Source: Megascapheus bottae
Lineage: Eukaryota; Chordata; Mammalia; Rodentia; Geomyidae
Direction of reading: 5' to 3'
Assembly (NCBI GenBank): GCA_024803745.1
Contig: JANJXV010000161.1
Span: 1,686,001-1,750,000 of the forward strand
Length of the DNA: 64,000 nucleotides
Under the pieces are notes generated by a model that ran no database searches, had not been told where the DNA came from, and saw only the letters and a list, made by a program, of their open reading frames with translations. The position numbers and the translations under genes are program-made. Positions 1 through 8,690 of the stretch are shown piece after piece. Each line of letters begins with the position of its first letter. Position 1 is the stretch's first letter.

Positions 1-249
1 CCTTTTCTGCTCAAGGCTAGCACTCTACCAATGCAGCCTCAAATCAACTATCTTCAATTGAGATATAAGCGATGAATATTTCAGGGTGCTTCATGAAAAA
101 CATTTTTATAAATTGAAACTTTCAACACAGTCTTATTTTAGTATGAATGTTGAGATGGGAAGAGACAGAAAAAGTGAAATGTTTCCTGATCCCCATAGAG
201 AAGAGACTCAGCAGAACCACTGTGGTCTGCAGGCTTCTTTGTGAGTTTT

Positions 250-476
250 GTTTGCTTGTTTGATTTTTGTCAATTGTGGGGCTTGAACTCTGGGCCTGGG
301 CACTGTCCCTGAGCTCTTCAGCTCAAGGCTAGTGCTTTAATCTGTGAGCCACAGTGCCACTTCTGGTTTTTCTGGCAGTTAACTGGGTACTTTGGCTGGC
401 TTTAAACTTTGATTCTCAGATCTTAGCCTCCTGAGTAGCTAAGATTATAGGTGTGAGGTACCATCACCAGGCTGCT
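250..476 (-). repeat. Composite SINE (B1-like half plus ID-like half)
   Basis: Read on the minus strand this has a 7SL-like left half (motif like 'cctcctgagtagctaagat' in complement) followed by an ID-like right half whose complement is 'ctcaaggctagtgct' and 'gcttgaactctgggcctgg'. The A-rich tail lies at the low-coordinate end. The same composite recurs many times in the window, which is why I treat it as one family. Confidence 0.75.
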
Positions 477-837
477 GCTCTGTTACTATGCAGGTTCTGG
501 ATCAAGAACTTCAAGTTCTTACTTCAATTTTTTCTTCTCTTGCCTGATACTCTGCCATTTCAACGAAGCCCCAGTTCCTGGTCTTTGTTGGTTAATTAGA
601 GATATTATGATTTTCTAATATTCAGAGCAATGATTATAAAACCCAGCATTTTACTTACTTGAATAAATTAAGAGACAGGACCTAGTGAGATGGAAAACAA
701 ATTTTTTTTTCAAGTTGCTATCCTGTTCTAATGCATAAGTCTGGCTATTTTGCTTACACACAAATATGTATTTTACCAATTTCTACTCTATTTTTGCTTA
801 GCTTAAATCCACCACTGCCATTTCATAGATTTTGTTG

Positions 838-1110
838 TTGTTGTTTGCGGTGCTTGAACTCTGTGCCTGGGCTGTTCCTCAGATCTTCAGTTCAATGCCA
901 GTGCTCTACTACTTTTGATTTGGCCAGTCCTGGCCTTGAACTCAGGGACTGAGCACTGTCCTTATATTTTCTCAAGGCTAGGGCTCTACCACTTCAGCCT
1001 CAGCACCACTTCCAGCATTTTTCTATGTATGTGATATTGAGGAATTGAACCCAGGTCTTCGTGCATGCTAGGCAAGCACTCTACCACTAGGCCAAACTCC
1101 CAGCCCAAAA
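838..1110 (-). repeat. ID-dimer SINE, with a partial second SINE
   Basis: From 922 to 1110 the complement reads as two ID-like tRNA-derived monomers: the 'gcctagtggtagagtgcttg' type and the 'aagtggtagagccctagcc' type. From 838 to 920 a further truncated ID-type half is attached. Confidence 0.7.
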
Positions 1111-1145
1111 TTATTCATCATTAATATTAGCTATCTTCTTTTTTT

Positions 1146-1372
1146 TATTATTGATTCGTCATGTTGCTTGGACTTTGGGCCTGGACTGTCCCTGACCTCT
1201 TCAGCTCAAGGCTAGCGCTCTTCCTCTACAGCTCCATTTTTGGTTTCTGGTAGTTAATTGGTGATGTAAGTCTCACAAACATATGTGTCCAGGCTGGCTT
1301 TGGGCTTTGAACCAAGATCCTCCAATCTCAGCCTCCATAGTAGGTAGAATTACACGCTTCAGCCAGCAGTGC
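1146..1372 (-). repeat. Composite SINE
   Basis: Diverged copy of the B1/ID composite, antisense, ending beside a long simple repeat. Recognised by 'ggactttgggcctgg', 'ctcaaggctagcgctct' and 'tctcagcctcc'. Confidence 0.65.
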
Positions 1373-1377
1373 CTGAC

Positions 1378-1480
1378 TGTTTGATGTCTCTGTCTCTGTC
1401 TCTCTGTCTGTCTGTCTCTGTCTGTCTGCCCATCTGTCTCTCTGTCTCTCTGTCTCTCTCTCTGTCTCTGTCTCTCTGTC

Positions 1481-1547
<67 letters not shown>

Positions 1548-1572
1548 CTCTCTCTCTCTCTCTGTCTCTCTT
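1378..1572. repeat. (CTGT)n / (CT)n simple repeat
   Basis: About 195 nt of interrupted CTGT and CT units. Its translation gives only low-complexity Leu/Ser peptides, so it is not coding. Confidence 0.95.
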
Positions 1573-1864
1573 TTGGTTGTAAGACTTTAATTGTGCACCT
1601 GGGCAGTGTCCCTGGGCTCTTCAGCTCAAGGCTACAACCTTAAACACCTTGAGCCACAGTGTCACTTCTGGTTTTCTGGTGCTTAAGTGGAAGAAACAGT
1701 TTCATGCACTTTAGTGTCTGGCCTGGCTTTGAACTGTGATCCTCAGAACCCAACCTTCTGAGATCATTTCCAGCTTTTTTTTGGTGTAAGTGGTACAGAG
1801 TAATTGAACACAGGGCTTTGTGCATAATAGGCAAGCAAACTACCACTAGTGTGCACTCCAGCCT
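1573..1864 (-). repeat. SINE cluster (composite plus ID monomer)
   Basis: 'gtccctgggctcttcagctc' marks an antisense composite SINE. From about 1775 an antisense ID unit follows ('ataggcaagcaaactaccac'). Confidence 0.6.
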
Positions 1865-1887
1865 TAGATAAGGGCTTTCTTTTTCTT

Positions 1888-2215
1888 TTTCTTTTTTTCA
1901 CTCATGGGGCTTGAACTCTGGGCCTGGATGTTTACCTTAAGCTCTTCAGCTCAAGGCAAGAGCTCTACCACTTGAGGCACATTGTCATTTTGAATTTTCT
2001 GGATTACTTGGAAATAAGATTCTCACAGATTTTTATGCCTGGGCCGTCTTTGAACCTCGATCCTCCAGGGTAGCTAGGATTACCAGGGTGAGCCACCACT
2101 CACGGGCATTAAATTATTATTTTTTGCATGTCCTATGGCTTCAACTCATGGCCAGAGCACTATCCTAGGGCTTGCTCAAGGATAGCACTTTACTTCAGCC
2201 AGCCAACTCCCGGTC
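1888..2215 (-). repeat. Composite SINE and a truncated SINE
   Basis: 1888-2105 is an antisense composite ('ggggcttgaactctgggcct', 'tcctccagggtagctaggat'). 2106-2215 is a shorter, more diverged antisense copy. Confidence 0.6.
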
Positions 2216-2337
2216 CAAATAGGCCACTCTTGAAGCTAGAATTACAGAGATCTGCCATAATACTGGCATGTTGTTATCTAAGTATATAATTTTTCTTCTA
2301 TTTTTGATGGCTTTTCCTTAGTGTACATATTTCCTAC

Positions 2338-2572
2338 ATATTTTATGGAAAACTTCCTTCCCACTGGGGCCATAAGTTAAGCCTAGTGGAAGCGTTCTTG
2401 CCGAGCATGAATGAAGACCCAAGTTCAATTCCTCAGCACAACATTGATAAAAAAAGATAAAAGTGGTGCTGTGGCACATGTGATAGAACTTGCGCCTTAA
2501 GAATAAACAAAAACAAAAACAAGGATCGTGCTCAGGTCCTGAGTCTAAGCCCAGTACTGGCAAAAAAAATTC
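2338..2572 (+). repeat. ID-dimer SINE
   Basis: Plus-strand 'aagcctagtggaagcgttc', then 'aagttcaattcctcagcaca', then a second monomer beginning 'aagtggtgctgtggcaca' and an A-rich tail. Confidence 0.65.
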
Positions 2573-2574
2573 TG

Positions 2575-2745
2575 CCCAAAGTAGACATTTAAACTTATTG
2601 TACTTTTCAAAAAATTTGTTGTTCAAGGTGATATACAAAGAGATTGCTGTTACATATGTAATGAGTACATTTCTTGTAAACACTGTTACCCCCTCCCCCA
2701 TTTTTTCTTTCCTTTCCCCCCAAGTCATAAATTTCATTTACAACA
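2575..2745 (-). mobile_element. Possible old L1 3' UTR fragment
   Basis: The stretch 'atatgtaatgagtacatttc' followed by a C-rich run resembles 3' ends of older L1 copies as I recall them from rodent genomes. No ORF2 sequence is attached. This is a weak call. Confidence 0.3.
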
Positions 2746-3149
2746 AATATATATGTATTTTCATTCCTGAAAAAAATAGTTTAAAATGCGTTCAAATAAA
2801 TGATGTAGGTTGATATATTTATCAAAATGGATTACTTGAACTCTAAAATAAACATTCTAAGTAATTTTTCTCATAAAATTGTAGTAATGCTATAAAACTA
2901 ATATAAAAGGAATTTTAGTTATTAATTTCTTATGTTTTACCTTTAACATTATTACACTAAGCATACTGTTTATGGTATTAATACAGACAGCATGAAATAT
3001 GATTATGTAAAAAAATTAAATGATTAAAAATAGTAAGGTTGGGGGCCAGTAGTTTGGCTTGGTGGCACACACCCTGGACTGGCAAAAAAGAAGTAGGGTT
3101 AGATAAATCAGATTTATTTCCAAATGTGTGGAAAATGGTATGATTTCTT

Positions 3150-3343
3150 GTTTGGCTAGTCCTGCGGCTTGAACTGAGGGACCAGGAACTGTCCTTGGCC
3201 ACATTTGTTCAAGGGTGGCACTCTTACACCTGAGCAACAGTGCCCCATCTGCTTTTTCTGTGTATGCAGTGTCGAGGAATTGAATCAAGGTCTTCTTGTA
3301 TACTAGGCGAGCACTCTACAACTAGGCCACATTCAAAGCCAAA
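3150..3343 (-). repeat. ID-dimer SINE
   Basis: Antisense: 'ggctagtcctgcggcttgaa' through 'actaggccacattcaaagcc'. Same family as 922-1110. Confidence 0.7.
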
Positions 3344-3755
3344 GTAGATTTTTGATGCTATTGTGGAGTTTTAATTTTCTTAAATATTTGTACAAAGCAC
3401 AATGGATATATAAACAGACTTGAACTCACAGAACAGAGTCCCACATAATATTACAGTTACTCTGGCACTTCTCCCGATTGACAAAACACATTTCCAGGCA
3501 TCTGCTCTGTCCTTCAGCTTTGGTAGCTGACTTGTCTTTCCATGGAGGCCTGGCCTGGATTCCTGGTGATTCCATGCATTTCATAGTTCCCTGTATATCC
3601 AGTAAGGTTGTCTTCTATGGGACCAGACCTGTCTGGTTTTTGGCCCACCCAGGACCTATGTGTCTGAGGTCTCACATTATAAGTGGAAAATAAAACACAG
3701 TATAATAAGCACTGAAGAACTGCACACCATAATATTAACAATGAGAGTTTAATAG

Positions 3756-4340
3756 TTAGCAAAGTAAATACAATGAATACTTGACAAGAATCATGAGAGC
3801 AAGATAAAGAGACGTCTTTTTAGGAAGGGGACAGGGAAGCTCTAAATCCAGACTGGCCTCCAAGTTGCCTTCAGACAGTAATTCTACTTCAGAGTCCTCA
3901 GAAGGGTCTCCTTCCTCATGAGAAACAGAATGTCCTTCCTGAGTTAAGAGGGGGATGGATTCTGGTTTGTCGAATGGAGATTGAGTCTCTTTTAGTGAGA
4001 TGGATGGGTCTGGATATTCTGTGAGGATGGATTCATTTTCCTCCAATGAATCCAGTATTGAGAGTACACTTGCTGCTTCCCATAGGGACATTTTCCATGA
4101 GCCCAGCGTGTGCCCCTTCAGCTTGCACAATAAGTGGAGTGTTACTCTGACTCAGATGGACTGACTCTGGGTGGAGTGTGAAAGGAAACGGAAGGAAATC
4201 TGGCTGCTCTTTTTCTTCCTCCATAGTATCTGCAGGTTCAACTGTGTCACACATGGGGTTCAGAGCAAAAGGTATATCCATAGGACTCTAAACCAGTTTG
4301 GTAATTTCTACAGAAGGCCCATGGTTTCTGGAGTGCAGTG
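3756..4340 (-). pseudogene. Acidic/Pro-Ser-rich segment, possible RalGDS-like linker
   Basis: Two overlapping open frames on the minus strand (4281-4033 and 4130-3756) encode peptides rich in Glu, Pro and Ser, with pieces such as TMEEEKEQPDFLPFPF and EEGDPSEDSEVELL. The frame changes around 4.1 kb. I recognise no domain. RalGDS has a Pro/Glu-rich linker between REM and RasGEF, and the position downstream of the REM exons fits that, but low-complexity sequence is poor evidence. Confidence 0.3.
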
Positions 4341-4749
4341 ATGATTCTCAGTCTCCATCAGTCACCAGCTCCATTGGTGGGTTTTTCATCCGGAGTTCAG
4401 GATAAGCTCTTACACGATGACCCAAACCTAAGAATAGAAATAGGTACAGAGTGGACAGAGTGGACTCTGCAAGTTGAAGTGTCACTCAACTTCCATGAGG
4501 ATCTAATGGAGGAACCTGTAGAACTGGAGTTTGGACTGAACACTTAGGAGGTGTAGGGTCTTTCTAATGAGTGCTCCTTCCCGAGTCCTTTCAGAGGACA
4601 GACATTAGCTGGCTGACACCACCCATAAAGGGCATTTTGCCAAGCTCTGTAGAAGTAAGGGCCAACCAATATCTAGACCACATGGGCTTCCTACTCACAG
4701 GTTCTGAGGCACCCACCCCAGGACTTCTACTTTTTCTTGGTCTTACTGG

Positions 4750-5020
4750 TCACATATTCCTCCAGCTGGTCAAAAAGTTTGTGTTTAGAAGAGCAGGTCC
4801 AAAGCCGACATGTGGAGCCTCATATAGAGCTTGAGTTGTGTCAGGGTGTGGCAGTTCTTGAACTCGTAGAAATCACTCGGGTAGAAGTCCATTCACATCG
4901 TATAGATGGAACACATGATGCTGTGGGCACATTCGGTACAAGGAAAGTGAGAGCCTTCTCTCTCCATCCTGAGCCTTTTACCAAAGCCCCTTTCTTGCAG
5001 GATTCTAATGCTGTGGCTGT
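4750..5020 (-). pseudogene. Second half of a REM domain (RalGDS-like exon)
   Basis: The minus-strand frame through about 4925-4805 reads SIMCSIYTM, a stop, MDFYPSDFYEFKNC and TLTQLKLYMRLHMSALDL. This follows the RALGDS pattern in which a segment like 'SSILGTWLDQYSEDF' precedes 'LKQLVAYVQLNMPGSDL'. The stop (TGA) falls where the family has Trp. A further stop and a +/-1 frame change come next, before LFDQLEEYV, which fits the family's closing 'LLAQLE'. The upstream exon edge is not fixed. Confidence 0.6.
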
Positions 5021-5215
5021 CCTGCAGAGATGTGCACTTATGTGCTGGGAGGGGTGTAAGAGACACTCGAGAACAGGATGACTTTTACACCCCACTTCCA
5101 GAAGCTTCTGAGAGAGGCCTCTATGCATCTGTCCAAAGTAAACGCACCTTAAATTAACTAAGTAAATGCTCTAAATAAATCAATAAGTGAATGCTCTAAA
5201 TAAAGAACTAAATGC

Positions 5216-5450
5216 TCATTCCTCTAATCTTAGCCACCCAGCAGGCTGAGCTCTGAAGATCACAGTGGAAAGCCAGTCTAGTCAGTAAAAGTCTAAAGGC
5301 ACTTGTCTTCAATTAGGCAGCAAAAAGCCAGAACTTGACCTATGACTCAAATGGTACAGTGCTAATTTTGAACACCAAAGGGATGGCATTTAGACCTGGG
5401 TTCAGGTTCAAGTGGCAGCACTGGACCACACACCAAAATGTAAATGCTTT
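5216..5450 (+). repeat. Composite SINE in the pseudogene intron
   Basis: Diverged plus-strand copy: 'aatcttagccacccagcagg' then 'tgactcaaatggtacagtgc'. It lies between the two REM exons. Confidence 0.55.
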
Positions 5451-5870
5451 CAGGTTCTAACAGGCAAAGCTATCACAATCCCTCCCTGATGGCTCAAAAG
5501 TGATTCAGCCCCCAGCTTTTCCTCTGACTCCAGTATTTCACAGGCCTCCGCCATTAGTACTGACACCTCATTTCTTACTGGGAAATGGAATTTCCTAGGA
5601 TGTCACCTAGGTGAGGGCTGCAGTTGGGAGCCACTTACTCATGCCTGAAATCCAACTTCTCAGTAAGCACACTGTTGAGACTCCAGTAGCTTGTGAGGAA
5701 AATGAAATGGCATGGTGTCCCAGTCATAATGAAGTAGTTTGTGCACTTGTATCATGCTTAGCTCCCCTGTGAACACCCCAGTGAAACAAACAAGCTCAGA
5801 GAGGAGCCAAGTATTCCAAGGCTTGGCCAGGAGTGGTGAGCAAACATTGGTTTGGAGATGGAACACTCAC

Positions 5871-6066
5871 TTTTTCAAGAAAATTTCCAGCAACTACTAC
5901 ATTGTCCTCCACTATTTGAAATTGTGCAGGAAGTTTCCCACATAAAAGAGATCACCTTTCTGGTAGGCAGGGATCAGCTTTGTCAGCAGCATCTCCAACA
6001 GGCCTTCCTCCAGGATCCATAGGTTACAAGGCTCATTCAGAGTCTGAGCTGACTTACCATCACACT
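5871..6066 (-). pseudogene. First half of a REM domain (RalGDS-like exon, stops)
   Basis: The exon is bounded on the minus strand by an acceptor (pyrimidine-rich, ending 'cctatag') and a donor 'gtgagt', giving 196 nt. The frame reads ILEEGLLEMLLTKLIPA, then GDLFYVGNFLHNFK, then a stop, WRTM, two stops, and LLEIFLKK. In RALGDS the equivalent stretch runs 'LEKLVEHLVPAFQGSDLSYV', 'FLCTYRAFTTTQQ' and 'VLDLLFKRYG'. The paired stops (TAG TAG) occupy the two conserved Gln positions, as expected from CAG to TAG transitions. Intact splice sites beside three stop codons show a once-functional exon that has decayed. Confidence 0.65.
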
Positions 6067-6223
6067 CTATAGGCAAAACAGTGGATATTTCAAACGTAGG
6101 AATGGGACCACACTTCACACTGAGGAATTGGTATAGAGTAGATTGGAAATGACACATTCTAATCTCAGTATAGTCACTTGAAAGCACACAAGAAGGTTGT
6201 AGTTTGTGGGCAGGATGATGGGT

Positions 6224-6530
6224 TCAAATAGGTTTCCTCTCAATATACCTCATCTGAGTTTCCATGGAGTTTCCTGGCTTTCTTCCTAGAGAAATGCCTG
6301 ATATACTGGAATTTTGTCTTGGCCCTGATCCAGCATCTACTTCTTCAAGTGAGACATCCATATCTCTCATGCCTGAGATCCGAGCCTCCTGACCTTTGGC
6401 AACAGCACAGCAACATCTTTCTTCCTCCTGAGCCACAGGCCAAGGGAGCTGACTTGAGCTGGTTGTCACATACAGTGGCTTGGTTACCAGGGTTCCACAT
6501 TCTGTTCCATTGTGAGGGAGGTAGGGTCAC
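6224..6530 (-). pseudogene. Cys-rich first-exon region, RalGDS-like
   Basis: An open frame of 61 codons (6530-6345) contains an ATG at 6416 followed by MLLCCCQRSGGSDLRH and then a stop at codon 24 from that ATG. The same reading frame is open for 66 codons in five array units. The start with clustered Cys recalls palmitoylated N-termini and, from memory, those of predicted rodent RalGDS-like proteins, but this is weak. Upstream position relative to the REM exons supports a first exon. Confidence 0.4.
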
Positions 6531-6811
6531 ATTTCAAGGCCCAATGACCAAAGCTCCTTGCTCACAGAAGACCTCCCCAAAGACATACTGGAGGCTGAAT
6601 CTCCCTTCCCACCACACATATGGATGTAGTAAACAGCACACCTTTTTGTTCAAATCCCAAGTCATTAACTAGGCGTAAGTGCTAGCCTGGTCTCAGGCTC
6701 AAGGAGCCTTTCTTAGGTAAGATCCAAACTTAACTGTCACTATTCCCCTTAGACTTCACAAGACATTTTGCTTCACAGTGCCTTCTCAGCTTGCATTTTG
6801 CCTCTTGCACA

Positions 6812-6998
6812 TTTTTTTTGCTAGTCCTGGGACTTGACCTCAGAGCCTGACCATTGTTCTTAGGCTTTCTTTAGGCTATAGCTGTCCCACCAAGCCACAG
6901 CACCACTTCCAGAGTTTTCTATGTATATGGTACTGCAGAATCAAACCGGACTCTTTTTGTGTGGTAGCCAAGCACTCTACAAATAGATGAAAGACCCA
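6812..6998 (-). repeat. ID-dimer SINE (shared with the array block)
   Basis: Antisense: 'gctagtcctgggacttgacc' to 'aatagatgaaagacccaggc'. The orthologous insertion sits at about 29440-29640 in unit U0, so it predates the duplication. Confidence 0.7.
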
Positions 6999-7235
6999 GG
7001 CCATCATGCACATATTTTTCACTTCAATCTACTAGGACGTTGTTAGGTTTCTGTATCCTAATCTATTTTTCTTCCTGATGAATATCTGTGCTGTCATCTG
7101 TAAAAATGCAAGTGGGAAAATCACAGAAGCATTGGTGACATAAAAAAAGTCTTACAGACATAGATAAGTGTTCATTCTTTGTAGGAGAAAGGATATTTTG
7201 ATATGAAGATGATGACTATTTATAAATACTTAATC

Positions 7236-7432
7236 GGGGTTTAGACTTTGGCCCAGTGGTAGAGTGCTTGCCTAGCATCCATGAAGATCTAGGTTTGAGT
7301 CCTTAATATCACACAGATATAAAAATCCATATGGCAATGTGGCTCAAGTGGCAGAGGGCTAGACTTGGGAAAAGCCAAGAGCAGTGCTCAGGCCCTGAGT
7401 TCAAGCCCCAGAAAAAACAAAAGAAAAGAAAA
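7236..7432 (+). repeat. ID-dimer SINE (shared with the array block)
   Basis: 'ggcccagtggtagagtgctt' followed by 'atgtggctcaagtggcagag' and an A-rich tail. The counterpart in U0 is at about 29012-29205 on the opposite strand. Confidence 0.75.
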
Positions 7433-7611
7433 GAAAAGAAATGTGCTTTTTACAAGTTATTCACTCACAGCATTTGCCTCTGAATTCTTCGCTTCTGCAT
7501 CTTGTGACTTATCCCTTTCCCTCAATGTAGACAAGAAAAACAGATTTTATTACTTGCTATCCTGTTGTCCAATCTTTGGATATTAATTCAAAATACAATA
7601 TTGCCTGAGAT

Positions 7612-7675
7612 ATTGTGTGTGTGCATGTGTGTGTGTATCTGCCAATGTGTGCATGCACACATGTGTACAGGGTTT
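7612..7675. repeat. GT-rich simple repeat
   Basis: Interrupted (GT)n with 'tgtgcatgcacaca' palindromic pieces. Confidence 0.7.
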
Positions 7676-7799
7676 ACGGCTTACTCATAGGGCCTGTGTG
7701 ATAACCCTCAGCATCTTTTCCTCAAAGGTATTGGTCTTTCACTTGTAGCTTATTATAGCTTATTGGAGTTGAGAGATTCACTCAATTTCTTGCCCTGTG

Positions 7800-8060
7800 C
7801 ATTGGAACCCAGTGCTGGGTTCTCATATTGTTAATTGTAGCTATAGAGAAGCCTGAGGTCTGGGGATCCTCGTTAGAATCCAGCCCCTGAAAGAAAGTCA
7901 CTGATAGAAATCTTTATCTTCAGTTAAGCACGAATAAATAAGGCAAAAGTGGAACTGTGGCTCAGTTCCTCTTGTAGCAGCCATGAGAAAATTAGTAATT
8001 GGCAGCACCTGGTCCCTGAGAGAAATCCTTAGCACTGGTTCAAAAAAAGAAAGAAAATAA
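7800..8060 (+). repeat. Degenerate composite SINE
   Basis: Weak B1-like half ('tagctatagagaagcctgag') followed by an ID-like half ('aagtggaactgtggctcagt') and an A-rich tail. Confidence 0.5.
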
Positions 8061-8494
8061 TGAAAAAAATTAAAACTTGCTGAGGAATCCATAAGGATAA
8101 ACGTGCCTGTGAATAATCTTGTCATTTCAGATTTCCTCAAGAGCTTATGTCTCTCTATATTTTTTCAAGTTTTTTTTAAAGATATTTACATATTTTCTAT
8201 CTTTCTTAAACAGAGATAGCCATCCACAAAACACAAACACAAACTCTCACACAGTATACCACCCACCCATAAGTGTCTGGCTATGTATATATGTATAGTC
8301 ATATGTATTGATCTGTCTCTCTATACTAATATATTAATGCATAAACATATGTATTTAGTCAAACAGGAAACATACATAGATAGGTCTCAGGCATTTCCAG
8401 ATTTTGTGCAAGTCTTCTGAGTACAACTTACCATTGTATTGTTTGTCAAGATAGAGTCCCTCTAACTTTTGGCCAGCTTCTTGTCCTTTGATAC

Positions 8495-8690
8495 TTTTTT
8501 CTGCCGTCCTGGGTTTTGAACGCTAGGCCTGGATGCTGTCACTGAGCTTGAGCTTCTTGCATTCAGTAGTTTATTGCAGATAAGAGTCTCATGGAGTTTC
8601 TGTCCTGGGCTGGCTTTGAATTGTGATCCTCAGATCTCAAACTCCTGAGTAGCTAGGATGACAGTCTTGAGCTACTAGTACCTGGTTCCT
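8495..8690 (-). repeat. Composite SINE
   Basis: Antisense copy: 'gggttttgaacgctaggcct', 'gagactc' region, and 'actcctgagtagctaggatg'. Confidence 0.65.

Larger units (their letters stand above)
3756..6530 (-). pseudogene. RalGDS/RGL-family pseudogene (REM-domain region)
   Basis: Ral guanine-nucleotide exchange factors of this family carry an N-terminal REM domain, a Pro/Glu-rich linker and a RasGEF (CDC25) domain that activates Ral. On the minus strand the order is a short Cys-rich first exon (about 6.2-6.42 kb), the first REM half (5871-6066), the second REM half (about 4.75-5.02 kb), then acidic and Pro/Ser-rich segments (4.3-3.76 kb) that could be the linker. The exons contain several in-frame stops and frame changes. 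No RasGEF domain is visible before the SINE-rich left end, so the copy is also incomplete. The exon-intron layout makes a decayed duplicate gene more likely than a processed copy. The family call rests on residue patterns recalled from RALGDS; the first exon and linker are much less certain than the REM exons. Confidence 0.6.
6185..7546 (-). other. Inverted paralogue of the 1.37-kb array block
   Basis: Read on the minus strand, this matches the non-L1 part of every array unit (for example 28891-30266) from end to end, including both nested ID-dimer SINEs and the short exon-like ORF. At its high-coordinate end the match stops at about 7546, in the tract whose complement is 'atctgtttttcttgtc'. 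At 6185 the sequence continues into the REM exon region, whereas the units turn into L1 poly(T). This copy is therefore an uninterrupted relative of the sequence that later received the L1. Confidence 0.8.

Noticed and set aside
1369..1590. 73-codon Leu/Ser-rich frame
   Set aside because: It is a translation of the (CTGT)n/(CT)n repeat.
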